Shown: positions 1-11,794, counted from the stretch's first letter. The stretch is DNA of 64,000 nucleotides from Dugong dugon (GCA_030035585.1 CM057474.1:6928001-6992000); one strand, 5' to 3'. Translations and numbers: made by a program. The notes: a model not told the origin generated them from the letters alone.

Positions 1-290
1 GCCATTTCATAAACTAAATAAAGAGTAAATCCCTGTCTAGTTAGGAAAAAAAAAATGACATTATTTATTCCATTATCAAGATAATTTAGTTGGAGGTAGA
101 TGATTTTGGTGTAAACATTCTAGATTATGGCTTTAGTTTTCCAGTTCACCTTTCATATCTTATTAGGAGAGAAGCTGTAATTAGAGCCAAAAGTACTGAC
201 TTAGTAAGATACAGCAAACCCACTGAAAGCAGCAATCCATAGAGAAATATCCAATGTTTAGATAATAATTTGGCCCAAGACTACCTGTTA
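1..290. other. Unclassified A+T-rich flank
   Basis: I see no gene and no repeat I can name here. It is the flank into which the L1 3' fragment at 306-679 was inserted. Confidence 0.5.
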
Positions 291-305
291 AAATTTGCAT
301 AGATT

Positions 306-679
306 GGAGGAACCCTGGAAAGCATGGCCCCCGGACTCTCTGTCAACCCACAACTACAACAATTCCCAAGGCCAACTCTTCAGACAAAGATTGGACTGGA
401 CCGTGGGACATAAAATGATACTCCTGAAGAGTGTGCTTCCTAGCTCAAGTAGATACATGAGACTAAATGGGCAGCTTCTGTCTGGAGGTGAGATGAGAAG
501 GCAGAGATGGTTAGGAGCTGGTTGAATGGACATGGGAAATCAGGGGTGGAAAGGAAGAGTGTGCTGTCACAGTATAGGGAGAGCAGTTAGGGTCACACAA
601 CAATGTATGTATAAATTTTTGCATGAGAAACTAAATTGAAATGTAAACTTTCATTTAAACTACAACAATAAACAAAAAA
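306..679 (+). mobile_element. L1 3' UTR stub, severely 5'-truncated
   Basis: This is only the last ~370 bp of an L1 3' UTR, from the conserved stretch 'tggcccccggactctctgt' to an A-rich tail. The same 3' UTR type occurs antisense at 24804-25440. A 15-bp target-site duplication (TSD) with one mismatch brackets it: aaatttgcatagatt (291-305) and aaatttgcagagatt (680-694). It therefore arrived by target-primed reverse transcription with extreme 5' truncation. The open frame at 295-525 inside it is 3' UTR and codes for nothing recognisable. Confidence 0.8.
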
Positions 680-904
680 AAATTTGCAGAGATTAAGGTG
701 TAGGTAGCTAAAAGTAGATTTTTATCTACCTGTCTATCTAATCCTCTCAACTAATAGGAATTAAAATGTTTGAGTGTTAAATGAGGGGTGGAATTAAGTT
801 AAATTAAGGTTGGCATAATTCTTGGCAAAATACTACATAGATTTGTCAGATAAAAAATACAGATTTACTTTCTGGGATATGACAATATTCTAGAAACCCT
901 AGGG

Positions 905-1112
905 GCACCTGGGTGGTGCAAGCTAAGTGCTTGACTACTACCCAAATGTTGCCGGTTTAAACCTACCCAGAGGTGACTCAGAAGACAAGCTTGGTGATCT
1001 GCTTCTGGAAGGTCACAGCCTTGAACACCCTATGGAGTGTTCTACTCCACACACATGGGAAATTGACCGTGAGTTGGAATTAACTCAAGGGCAAGTAACA
1101 ACAACAATAACA
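905..1112 (+). mobile_element. AfroSINE, long (~200 bp) type
   Basis: tRNA-derived SINE in sense orientation. It has a degenerate pol III A-box region (cacctgggtggtgcaagc), the body stretch 'ccctatggagtgttctac', and an RTE-like tail (gagttggaattaactcaagg) ending in a CAA/ACA-rich simple tail. The same long type recurs antisense at 27912-28090 and 51600-51803. Divergence is high, so it is an old copy. Confidence 0.75.
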
Positions 1113-3899
1113 ATAATGACCCTAGACTATTTAAAGATAAAGATATTTATAAGAAGGACAAATATGATTTTCAGCAATATTACATCTTACTATGAAAAAT
1201 ACAGAGATACTTTCAATTATGATTTAGTGGTTAAATATATCTTTCCTCTTTCACTAAGCAAGGCATGTTTAATTTAGCTATAATGGAACTATATATGTAT
1301 ATAAACATGAGATGAATCTTAAGGGACACTTATAGATTCTATTCAAATGGAAATTAGAAGGTTCTTTCAAACCCAACAACAATATGGGGGATAGTACAAT
1401 GGTGATAATAAATTACAGAAACAAAAAGAAAAACAAATAAGTGTATACATGGCATATTATGCAATGTTAGTAAAGAAGTGAGATAGTAACAATATTTGGA
1501 ATATTTGAATTAAAAAACTTTGAATTCATACAGCAAAAAGGGCAGAAAATTTTGAAGAAATTATTGCATTTTAAAGCAGAAAATAACCATGAGTTATATC
1601 TAACTTTCCATCCACTTCATGTCTCCATCTGCCCATCTGAACGCTGCTAGGAAAAAAACACACACACATAACCCTGGTCTTAAATTAAATTTATGTTCTT
1701 GCTTCAGGTTTAAAGCTATAGTATTGTCCAACAACCTTCCTAGTTTTCTCTAGTCCAGTTCTTATACACCTTCTCCGTCCTCAAGCCTCCAACATCTCCT
1801 CCCCCATCATGGCACTAAGAACATGACTTTGCTTCCTATTTCAGAGAAAAAACAAGTGAACAGATGGGAAAACCAACAGACTAATTTTATATCTGTTCAC
1901 TTAGCTTCATTTAGGCCTAAATACTCCGGGTGAGTTGTCTAGGTTTCCCCTAAGGCCATCTGAGTTCATCACTTCTCCTTTACTCATATACTTCACTTCT
2001 TCACCTACATCCCTTCAGCAAATTTCCTATCTTTATCCTGCATCTTCTAATTTTTCATCTTCATTGTTCATCCATTGTTATCAGAATACTAATTAAAATA
2101 GTAATTATACTTTATGTGCCACTCCAGATATTCTTGGCGACAGTAGTCTCTGGAGATTTTGGCTACTTGTTCTAAGCTCAACTGCCACTGGGTTCATGAA
2201 GTGGGATTCAAAGGTGCCTTATCTTTAGCAATCCTGAGAGATTGAGGATTCCAGGTTCTGGCACCAACACAAGCCCATTGAGCTCATCTGTCTCTACAGA
2301 CCCTCCGGGGTTGCTGAGTAAGTCTTCTCAAGTTTCGAGCTCTGCTTTCTTGTGTTGAGCTCTGAGATTTACTGAAGGATCTGTTTCATTTTGTTCTAGT
2401 TTTGTTCTTGAAAGAATTTGCCACCCCCAGTGGCAGTAGTGTGAGGTTGGGGCAAATCAACAAATTGCTGTCCTAGAAGTTTTCACGTTTGTGGAATCTC
2501 AGGCTCCGTAAAATTTTCTTGAGTCTGAGAGTCCTAAAATTGGAACCAACTCAAACCTTCTTTGCAAATGGTAAATACCATATCCAGGGACAATGTGAAA
2601 TTCCCTTCTGAGACTCCTGCCTGATATATGGATACGCATTGTGCCTTTGCTACCTGCTTCTACCTAGCTGCTTGGCATAATCTCACTAAGGACAGTCTGG
2701 AAAATACATGACCACTTTTTGGTTCTTTTCAATTATCTAAATTGAGTTTTCTGTGCAGTAAATTAGAAAAGGCTCCCAAATTAAACAGAAACAATGGGAT
2801 GCCTATTTTCACTGGTATTTTGAAGCCCTAGAAGATATGATGAGAGTAAAATCCTTACCCTGCAATAAATCGTTCCTAAATTAACTAAACTAAATAAGGA
2901 ATTATAATGACAAATTTCTGTTCAAGCTACCCAAGTTGTCTTGGGACCATCTGCTCCTTTGCCAACTGTCTCTCCTTTGTATCCTCTTCTGCCTTCTTAC
3001 TACTCGGATAATACTAAAGATTCCTCTAATTACACTTTGTCTGAAATTCCTTTTTTCCTCTAAGGAACCTATTTACAAAATCATGTTTTAACAGTCACCA
3101 GACAATTATGAGATCCTTTCATTCAGCATTGTTTTGTTAATCATAAAGTTTGAGTCAGTTAATTTCTCACTAATCTATGGATATTTTGGGGGCCAGCCTG
3201 AGTGAATATCCTTCCTGGGAATATACTGTGAGAGGAAGGGAGGGGAGGGGAGCCCACAGGCTGGCTTTTGAGATTCAGCTCAGAATAAGCAGTAAACAAC
3301 AAAAATGAAGTCCAGCCTACATCTTTGGCAGAATCTTCTCCTTATGCCAAGCACCTAGATTTTGGGGCTCTTTCACAACCCCGCATTCTGATCAAGAATT
3401 TCTATGGAGATTCACTGATCACCATTACAAGAGTGTCTTCTTTTGCATAGACTTATTTTCCTTGCATTTGTTACACGGCTCCCTATTTAAAATAAGCTTT
3501 TAAGACCCCAGACACTCACCATGAAAGGTAACTGGCCCCATTGTTCCATTTTCACCATACCATAGCTTGGACCTCTGCATTCTGTGTTCTTTTAAGAGCA
3601 AGACCAAACTAGTAGGAATAGTTGGCAGAGAGGGGCACCAGCGAAGGTGAAGAGTTGAACTATTCTATAAGAAATTGATGTTTCTTCAAAATACACAAAA
3701 TATCACATAACAAGTAGTGTTGCATTGTGAGTATAAGCATTTGATAAATATTTCATAAAAAATTGATTAAACTTGTAATAATTATTATAATGATTAAGAG
3801 AATTAATCCAGTTTGTAAAATTGAATGTAGCCAAGAGCTAAATTTCATTAGGTAGCCAACTAAAAATATCAAGAAAAGGGGAGGTGGACATAGGGGGTA
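1113..3899. other. Unclassified A+T-rich DNA
   Basis: I see no supported gene. A short (AC)n tract lies near 1661-1671 and a purine-rich G tract at 3232-3252. The stretch 3500-3545 (aagcttttaagaccccagac) resembles the antisense L1 3' UTR motif seen at 18487, 30294 and 43190, so an old L1 remnant is possible. 2130-2560 is slightly more G+C-rich but matches nothing I can name. Confidence 0.4.
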
Positions 3900-4005
3900 T
3901 GTCCTTGTATTTTTGGTAGAATTTTTCAAACTTGGCTCCATATCACTGACTCGAGGGTGTTGAGTTTAATCAAACCTGGGGACTTGTTAACAATTCTGAA
4001 GGGTG

Positions 4006-4329
4006 TCATAACCTGACACGTATAGCCCGTTTAGAGAAAATATTAGGATTTATAATAGAATCAGGTATAGAGCAATAGTTGAACACAAGAATAGCTAAAA
4101 GGACTGAATTAGTATGTCCAGAATTTGGGATCAGATTACTGGCACTGGATACTGATTGAGCTAATCTAACAAAGGCATTATCATTACAGGAATCAGCAAG
4201 AGTCAAAATATATAGTAAGAGAATATTTAAGAAAGGCCTCAAAGGTGTAAGAAAACTAACTGAAAAGTAATACAATAAGGCAAATATAAAAATAATAGCT
4301 ATGATAAAGCAAACTCCTACTGCAGTCAT
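4006..4329 (-). pseudogene. 107-codon open frame downstream of ERV pol; possible env remnant
   Basis: An open frame on the same strand as the retroviral pol relic and 3' of it in element orientation, where env would be expected. The predicted protein starts with a hydrophobic stretch (about residues 4-45) followed by a polar stretch containing LAQSVSSASN. I do not recognise it with confidence. The env idea rests on position and weak resemblance. It could equally be a chance open frame. Confidence 0.25.
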
Positions 4330-4543
4330 TTAAGTGGAAAAAGAAGGTATTAAAACAAGAGTTAATAACAACGAAGTATAGTGTAGCAATCAATAAAAAG
4401 ATAGCTAAAGGCCTCTACCCAATTTGAAAATCTGCAAATCATCACTAATACATATTTGAATATGGGAGCTAGATAAAATTTAATTGCCATTCAAGCATAG
4501 ATCCTGAAGTTAATAGGTATTTTCTAGGTTTGCCTGGGTTATA

Positions 4544-4706
4544 AACCAAAAAAAACCCTTGCCGTCCAGTCGATTTCAACTCATAGTGACCCTATAGGAC
4601 ACTATAGAAATGCCCCATAGATTTTCCAAGAAGCAGCTGGTGGATTCGAGCTGCTGACCTTTTGGTTAGCAGCCATAGCTCTTAACCACTATGCCACCAG
4701 GGTTTC
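4544..4706 (-). mobile_element. AfroSINE inserted in the ERV pol relic
   Basis: Antisense short-type SINE. On the minus strand it reads from 'aaccctggtggcatagtgg' through a B-box-like 'attcgag' region to a tail ending in A-rich sequence. A perfect 13-bp TSD, tgcctgggttata, flanks it (4531-4543 and 4707-4719). The interrupted sequence is the integrase-region relic of the retrovirus, so the SINE is younger than the provirus. Confidence 0.92.
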
Positions 4707-4719
4707 TGCCTGGGTTATA

Positions 4720-6093
4720 GTGGGAACAAATAGAGCAATAAGAGGCAGTGTGCTCGGCAACCTCAAGAAATTGTCCCCACCAGTATTTCTTTAAAATTTC
4801 TATTATTTTATCTCAACCTAAATGGCATCTTTCATGAAGAGCTTTCAACATAGGGACATGAAATTATTTAGGTAAGACAAGCTTCTGATCAGGCCCTAAC
4901 CATAATTTGGGCCTGAGAAGTATCTGCTTTCTTCCATTTTTCAATTTCCTCAGTTTTAGGTAATTGTTGGTTTTTTATAAATTTTTCTAAAGTTAATTTA
5001 TTAAGGTTATGATTATGAACAAGTCAGGGTAATCTCCTTTTCTGTGACAGAAACAGCCCTGAAGCAGGGAGAGTACCCTTTAGCAACAAGGTCCAGCTGC
5101 AGACTGTAATAGCCTACTGGCCTCTGATGTTAAAACATTGAAAGCATTTCCAGAGGCTTCATGTACAAACAGAGAAAAATCTAGGTAATGGTTGGGAAAG
5201 CATAGTGCAGGTGTCTGTGCCAGAGCTTCTTTTAGTTTAGTTACAACTTCCTTATCCTCAGGTGAAATTTGGAAAGAACCTGGTTCAGAGGCTTTTAAAA
5301 ATTTATATAAGGGTTGGGCCAATAAGGAGAAATTTGAAATCCAAGTTTTACAGTAGCCAGAAAGCCCCAGAAACCCAAGTAATTGTTTCTTAGTTTTGGG
5401 GTAAGAAAAGCAAAAATGTATTTTTTCCATTTAGGATCAATAGAAATGCCTTCTACATAAATTAAATGACCTAAATACTTAACAAAACCCTGGGCCAGTT
5501 GTAGTTTTTCTTTAGAAACTTTATGCCATCCAGTAGCTAAATGTTTTAACAAGATTATATTATCTTCAAAGCAAGCCTGTTGTGAGGCAGAGCAGACCAG
5601 TAAATCATCAGCATATTGCAGTAGTGTGGACTTGTTTGCAAATTGTAAAGGCTGAAAATTTGCATGTAAGATTTGAGAAAAGTAAGTGGGAGATTCGGTA
5701 AAACCCTGGGGAATTATAGTCCGGGTAAGTTGTTGTTGATTTTCCTAGGTGAAGGCAAACAAATATTAGCTCTCAGAGTGTACAGGAATGCTGAAGAAAA
5801 TCCTACAAAGATCAATTACAGTAAAATGTGTAGCATCCAGAGAAACATTAGAAAGTAGTAAATGAAGGTTTGGAACTATTGGAAATCTAAGAATAACAAT
5901 GTGGTTGACAGCCCAAAAATCCTCCAGTTCTGTTGTTTCATTTCTTTATAGGGAGTACAGCAGTGTTACAAGAGTTGGTGCAGGGAACAATCAACCCTTT
6001 AAAAAGAATTCCTGAATAATAGGGGATAATCCCTCCTTAGTTTCTTGTTTCAAGGGGTATTGAGGAAGACTTGGCAAAGGCTTAGAGCAGTCT
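4720..6093 (-). pseudogene. Class I (gammaretrovirus-like) ERV pol relic: RT and integrase fragments
   Basis: On the minus strand the region reads as retroviral reverse transcriptase. It has a PQGF-type motif near 5680-5690, the catalytic YADD box (complement of ~5600-5611), then the KYLGH connection motif and a thumb/connection stretch (complement of 5080-5552). About 200 bp further on, a zinc-binding integrase N-terminus is visible at 4727-4860 (HERCH ... CSIC). RNase H and the connection to integrase are mostly deleted. Several stops and frameshifts break every domain, so no product is made. Its 5' part is cut off at ~6093 by RTE sequence. The motifs are those of the gammaretrovirus/ERV class I family. 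The exact ERV family is not determined. Confidence 0.8.
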
Positions 6094-6094
6094 A

Positions 6095-6672
6095 CCTGAG
6101 TGTGCAAAGACCTGGAGTTAGAAAACCAAAAGGGAAGAACACACTCAGGATTTCTCAAACTGAAAGAACTGAAGAAAAAAATTCAAGGCCCTAGTTGCAA
6201 TATTGAAGGATTCTATAGGCAAAACATTAAACAACACAGGAAGTATCAAAAGATGATGGAAAGAATATATGGAGTCACTGTACCAAAACGAATTGGTCAA
6301 AGTTCAACCATTTCAGGAGGCAGCATATGATCAACAATCAATGGTATTGAAGGAAGAAGTCCAAGCTGCACTGAAGGCATTGGTGAAAAACAAAGCTCCA
6401 GGAATTGACGGAATACCAATTGAGACGCAAGTAAAATTTTGCTGAAGATAATTCAAAAACAGTTGCAGCAGTGCATCAACAGGGAACTGCCAGAAATTGA
6501 AGCTGGATTCAGAAGAGGACATGGAAGGAGGGATGTCATTGCTGATGTGAGATGAACCTTCACTGAAAGCAGAGAATACCAGAGAGATGTTTACCTGCAT
6601 TTTATTGACTATGCAAAAGGCATTCAACTGTGTGGGTCACAACAAAGTATGGATAATATTGCAAAGAATGGG
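6095..6672 (+). mobile_element. RTE (BovB-clade) LINE fragment, RT part, internally deleted
   Basis: Homologous, stretch by stretch, to 7645-8385 of the adjoining RTE copy, from 'gtgcaaagacctggagttag' to the region encoding the FIDYAKAF-like RT segment. It lacks roughly 160 bp present in the neighbour: 'ggaataccaattgagac' is followed directly by 'gcaagtaaaattttgc'. Stops and frameshifts are present. The fragment abuts the endonuclease part of the next copy at ~6672 with no 3' tail of its own, which is unusual for an independent insertion. Confidence 0.8.
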
Positions 6673-9390
6673 AATTTGATATCCAGGCATTTGTGAGCTG
6701 AAATGGACTTGTATCGGCCATTTTGAATTGGACAATCATACGGTCAGCTATGCTGGGAATGACAAACTGAAGAGGAATTGTCAAAAAGAAGATTTCAAGA
6801 TGTATCCTGAAGTACAACTCTGTCAGTGATAGGATAATACCCATATGCCTACAAGGAATACCAGTTAATATTACTATTATTAGAATTTACACCCCAACCT
6901 CTAAGGCCAAATATGAAGAAACTAAAGATTTTTACCAATTTCTGTAGTCTGAAATTGATCAAACATGTAATCAAGATGCATTGATAACTAGTGGTGATTG
7001 GAATTCAAAAGCTGGAAAAAAAGAAAACGCAACAGTAGCTGGAAAATATGGCCTTGGTGATAGAAATGACACTGGAGATTGCACGATAGAATTTTGCAAG
7101 ACCAAAAAATTCTTCATTTCAGATAACTTTTTTCAACAACATAAACAGCGACTATACACGTGGACCTCACCAGATGGAAAACACAAGAATCAAATCAACT
7201 ACAAGAGACAACGGAAATGCTCAATATCATCAGTCAGAACAAGGTCAGGGCCAAATGTGGAATGGACCATCAATTGCTCCTATGCAAGTTCAAGTTGAAG
7301 CTGAAGAAAATTACAAGTCCAGGACTGCCAAAATACAACTTTGAGTATATCCCATCTGAATTTAGAGACCATCTCAAGAAAAGATTTGACATGTTGAACC
7401 TCTAATGACTGAAGACCAGACGAGCTGTGGAATGACATAAAGGGCATCATAAATGAAGAAAGTAAGAGGTCATTAAAAATACAGGAATGAAATAAAAGAC
7501 CAAAAGTGATGTCAGAAGAGACTGAAACTTGCTCCTGAACGTCGAGTAGCTAAAGTGAACAGAAGAAATGATGAAGTAAAAGAGCTGAACAGAAGATTTC
7601 GAAGGGCAGCTCAAGAAGACAAAGGAAAGTAATGTAATGAAATGTGCAAAGACCTGGAGTTAGAAAACCAAAAGGGAAGAACACGCTTAGCATTTCTTAA
7701 GCTGAAAGAACTGAAGAAAAATTCAAGCCTCGAGTTGCAATATTGAAGGATTCTACGGGGAAAATATTAAACAAGGAAGGAAGGATCAAAAGAAGATGGA
7801 GGGAATACAAAGAGTCACTGAACCAAAAAAGAATTGGTCAAAGTTCGACCATTTCTTAAGGTAGCATATGATCAAGAACCAACAGTACTGAAAGAAGTCC
7901 AAGCTGTACTGAAGGCATTGGTGAGAAACGAGGCTCCAGGAATTGAGTGGAATACCAACTTAGATGTTTCAACAAACAGATATAATGCTGGAAGCACTCA
8001 TTCATCTATGCCAAGAAATTTGGAAGACAGCTACCTGGTCAACCGACTGAAAGAGTTCCATATCTGTGCCCATTCTAAAGAAAGATGATCCAACAGAATG
8101 TGGAAATTATCAAACAATATCATTAATATGTCAAGCAAGTAAAATTCTGCTGAAGATAATTCAAAAGCAGTGGCAGCAGTACATCAACAGGGAACTGCCA
8201 TAAATTGAAGCCAGGTTCAGAAGAGGACGTGGAATGAGGGATATCATTGCTGATGTCAGATGGATCCTGGCTGAAAGCAGAGAAAACCAGAGTGATGTTT
8301 ACCTGTGTTTTATTGACTATACAAAGACATTTGAGTGTGTGGATCCTAATAAATTACGGATAACATTGTGAAGAATGGAAATTCCAGAACACTAACAGTG
8401 CTCGTGAGGAACCTCTACATGGACCAACAGCCAGTCATTCAAACAGAACAACTGTGTACTGAGTGGTTTAAAGCAAAGAAAGGTGTGTATCAGGGTTGTA
8501 TCCTTTCTCCATTGTTATACAATCTGTATGCTTAGCGAATAACCCAAGAAGCTGGACTGTATGAAGAAGAATGGTGCATCAGGATTGGAGGAAAACTCAT
8601 TAACAACCTGCAATATGCAAGTGGCACAACCTTTCTTCCTGAGAGCAAAGAGGACTTGAAGCACTTACTGATGAAGATCAAAGACTATAGCCTTCAGTAT
8701 GGATTACGTCTCAACATAAAGAAAACAAAAATCCTCACAAGTGGACAAATAAGCAATATCATGATAAACAGAGAAAATATTGAAGTTGTCAAGGATTCCA
8801 TTTTACTTGGATCCACAATCAATGCCCATGGAAGCAGCAATCAAGAAATGAAACGACACATTGCATTGGACAAATCTGCTGCAAAAGACCTCTTTAAAGT
8901 GTTAAAAAAACAAGGATATCACTTTAAGGACGAAGGTGCGCCCGACTCAAACCATGATATTTTCAATCACCTCATGTGCAAGGGAAAGCTGGACAATGAA
9001 TAAGGAAGACCTATGAACAATTGACACACTTGAATTATGGTGTTGGCAAAGAATATTGAATATATCAGGACTGCCAGAAGAACGAATAAATCTGTCTTGG
9101 AAGAAATACTGCCAGAAGTGAGGATGGTGAGACTTCGTCTCACATACTTTGGACATGTTATCAGGAGAGACCAGTCCCTGGAGAAGGACATCATGCTTGG
9201 TAAAGTAGAGGGTCAGTGAAAAAGAGGAAGACCCTCAACAAGATAGACTGACACAGTGGCTGTAACAATGGTGCCAGGAGTAACAACGATTGTGAGGACG
9301 GTGCAGGATCACTCAGTGTTATTCTGTTGTACGTGGGGTTGCTGAGTTGGAAACGACTTGATGGCACCTAACAGCAACAATAACAAGAAA
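6673..9390 (+). mobile_element. RTE (BovB-clade) LINE, nearly complete but dead
   Basis: Domain order is correct. An apurinic-type endonuclease segment comes first (6680-7280, with SGDWNSKAG and LYTWTSPDGKHKNQINY-like motifs). A linker follows, then RT (7830-8660), C-terminal segments (8656-9220, with RLRLTYFGHVIRRDQS), and a short 3' UTR ending in an ACAGCAACAATAACAA tail. The catalytic YADD box is changed to YASG at 8614-8625, and frameshifts and stops are common. The tail 'gagttggaaacgacttgatg' matches the end of the AfroSINEs in this window, which fits RTE as their mobilising partner. Confidence 0.88.
8656..9003 (+). pseudogene. RTE ORF, C-terminal RT segment (115 codons open)
   Basis: The longest surviving open piece of the RTE protein. 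It starts at the MKHLLMKIKDYSLQYGL segment directly after the RT palm and continues through the KKTKILTSGQ and STINAHGSSNQE stretches seen in every RTE copy here (23981-24298, 39600-39840, 45600-45850). It is a fragment of a ~1000-residue endonuclease/RT polyprotein. A frameshift separates it from the following 9037-9219 piece. Confidence 0.75.
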
Positions 9391-10330
9391 TATGCAAGTG
9401 AATAAATAAGAGGACTTACATCCCAGAGCATTCCAGAGCATGAGAAACCAGAGATGGGAACAAAGAGGAAATTAGGTAGAAAATCAGGAAACTGTAGCTT
9501 CCTATAAGCCAATGGAATAAAACATTTCTAGAAGAAAGTGATCAACCTTGTCAAATATTACAAATGGGTAAGATAAGAACTGAGAGTTGTTCATTGGATT
9601 TAACAACATGGAGCACACTCAGGGCTTTGCCAGAACAATTTTGTAAAGGGTTAGGGGAGAAGAGAAATCATGACTGAAGTGGTTTAAGAAAGAATGGGAA
9701 GAGAGGAATTGAAGACAGGAAGTGTTATTTAAAAAAAAAAAAAAAAAAACTATTTTGAGAAATTTATCTATGAAAAGAAAACACAAATTAGGTTTCAGTT
9801 GGAAGAAATGGAGTCAATAAAGGCAGAGTGTGTGTTCTTAGCTTTTTTTAATGACGGAAGTTTAATATGTTGGTTGCTGACTGAGTCTGAGTTACCCCGA
9901 GGGCCAACCCTGAGGTAAAGTTGTATTTACCATTGCTTTATTAGAGAGCATCATTCCAGTTAGGCTAAGTGAAGCAAAAGGAAAGTGAGCAGAGAAGGAG
10001 GGAAATTCAGGGTGGGTTTTGACTTGACTACATGTTGATTTCAAACATGACTGCTGACTGGATTTAGTGGTACTGTTTTCTGAGAGGCCAAATAAATGAC
10101 TCTTTCTCAGAATCTCCTGATCAGGGGCAAGAGAGACGATTTTATCTTCAAGTTCTTCTTTCCCATTGGTTAAATGATTGTCCCTGGAGCATTGTACAAA
10201 TGACATGGTGAGGACGTCTGACCTCCTCTAACTTCATGAGGGGGAGAGAGAATTAGCATCAGCATCGACCTAAGGTTGATTCCTATGAGGCAAAGGTCAG
10301 ACATACCTCCTCTCTTCAACCTTTTTACCA
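9391..10330. other. Unclassified DNA with an A18 run
   Basis: I see no recognisable gene or repeat. It includes an A homopolymer at 9731-9749. The open frame at 9892-10206 (-) has no feature I recognise. The segment lies between the RTE 3' end and the LTR, and could be the decayed leader of the antisense retrovirus, but I see no motif that proves it. Confidence 0.4.
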
Positions 10331-10331
10331 A

Positions 10332-10342
10332 TTCTGATACCA
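10332..10342 (-). other. Possible retroviral primer-binding site
   Basis: On the minus strand TGGTATCAGAA follows the LTR. A tRNA-complementary sequence starting TGG is expected at this position. It lacks a full 18-bp match that I could assign to a specific tRNA, and the LTR end next to it is not a clean CA. Confidence 0.3.
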
Positions 10343-10344
10343 GC

Positions 10345-11260
10345 CATCCCTCCTACGGCACTCTCTGCTGCTCTTCTGGGTTCAATAATTCATTGCAATA
10401 ACCACACAGACCTCACAGACCATAGTCACAGTTACAGAGTTTATTAGGGAAGTAACAGTTTACAATTCAGGATCAGGAATGACCCAGGATACAGTTCTTT
10501 GCTATGGACAGCTTCTCAGCTGTGCCCACAGGTAGGCCTCTCTTTCTGTCGCTCTGTCTCTCAGCTCTCAGCTCCTTGGCCCCTCAGCCTGGCCTCTGCC
10601 CTGCTCGGACAAGTGTTACAAAGCTCTTTAGCTCTGCCATTAAGTGCCCAGAGGCACCCTACTCCACCAGTAGACCTCGGCCGGAAGGCTGTCAGCTCTC
10701 TCACTCCATAGGTTGGCACACCACTGTAACTCCCTTGCTCTATGGGCCGGGAAGCCCCCTGCACTGTCTCACACGAGTCTCCTCATTCTGCTACCACCAT
10801 TTCTCTGCAGCTGCTCCTCACTGTCTCACACTATCTCCAGTGTTACAGCTCTCACTGTCTCCCGGGTCTAGGAAGTTGTCAGTACAGGGACCCTGGATCC
10901 AAAGGACCTGCCCTGGTCCTGTCTTCTTCTTGGTGGCAATGACGTTCCTTCTTCCCACCTCTGGGATGGCTCACTTTAACCCTAGTGGATGGCAAAACTA
11001 AGCAATCCCCTTGTTAGGGTTCTGTACATCTTATTTGCATGACCCCACCTCCACAAGTGTGTCATGCACCTTATTTGCATTATTAGAAAGCTGTCCAATT
11101 CCCTTGGTGGGCCACATGCACCTCATTTGCGCAGTCCCACCCTATCATTTTGTAGGAGTCACAAGACCATGGAGAGAAAGGCATATAAAAGTGAATTCAT
11201 TGCATCTCAGGCCACCCCTGGCTTTCCTAGCCATGGTTCTTTCAAACTTGGAGGATAACT
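10345..11260 (-). mobile_element. Endogenous retroviral LTR (antisense)
   Basis: On the minus strand this reads as a U3-R-U5 structure. U3 carries octamer-type repeats, followed by a G+C-rich segment and then a polyadenylation signal AATAAA (complement of 10440-10445) in the context 'cctaataaactctgtaactg'. The T/G-rich U5 is followed by a TGG-starting PBS-like sequence. Exact borders are uncertain; no TSD was found. It has the same orientation as the pol relic at 4.7-6.1 kb, so it may be that provirus's 5' LTR, separated by the RTE insertions. The open frames of up to 165 codons inside it are not genes. Confidence 0.6.
11033..11132 (-). promoter_or_regulatory. Three octamer-type repeats in the LTR U3
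   Basis: ATGCAAAT, the OCT-factor octamer, occurs on the minus strand at 11033-11040 and 11073-11080. A degenerate third copy (GCGCAAAT) lies at 11125-11132. Each sits in a repeated context (…cccacc near the motif and …aagRtgYa… after it). Repeated enhancer units are typical of retroviral U3. Binding is inferred from the motif only. Confidence 0.45.
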
Positions 11261-11794
11261 TCCCCTTCCCAATCATTCTACCAGTTGAAAACAGTCATTA
11301 ACAATTAGTCCTTCAGTAGGGCAAAGAGTCCTCAGGAAGAGATCCCTCAGGTCTCAGCCACTCAGATCTGCTGCAGATGTCCCTCTGATCTGGTCAGGTT
11401 CTCCTAAAGTTGTCTTGGGTTCACCCTTTCTGGCATCTGATAAAATTTAACTGAGAAAATATTGCTCCCTTGCTCTGACCCTCTTTCAATGTATCAGCAT
11501 AGAAAAACCTAGGTTTCTATAAATCAAATGATATGCACTTTTCAAATGAAAATCAGTGGTAGCTTTTATTAAGATGATGTGTTTGAGATCTTGTACTTAC
11601 GAATTTTTTTCTAGTATAAGGCTGTAGTTATAAGAGGTTAGTTCTTTTCAAATCTCCAAAAGGAACTTCTTTTAAAAACTGGTCTTTCCTAAATCAGAGC
11701 AGAGTAGAAAGTGAATTTTATCAATATTTTGTTATGGTTGCACATTGCATTTAGAAAAACAGGGGACCTGAAAAAATAAAAATCTAGAGTATAA
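11261..11794. other. Unclassified DNA
   Basis: No gene or nameable repeat. 11225-11300 may contain the polypurine tract preceding the LTR on the minus strand (gattgggaaggggaag, complement of ~11260-11275), which would place the LTR start near 11255. Confidence 0.35.

Noticed and set aside
3232..3252. Possible G-quadruplex (gggaggggagggg)
   Set aside because: Only three G tracts are present; the fourth would need a long loop.
3865..3895. Polypurine tract (aagaaaaggggaggtgg) as a retroviral PPT
   Set aside because: It is on the plus strand whereas the adjacent pol relic is on the minus strand, and no LTR start follows.
10504..11001. 165-codon open frame
   Set aside because: Lies antisense within a retroviral LTR; overlapping open frames in all phases reflect G+C-richer composition, not a gene.
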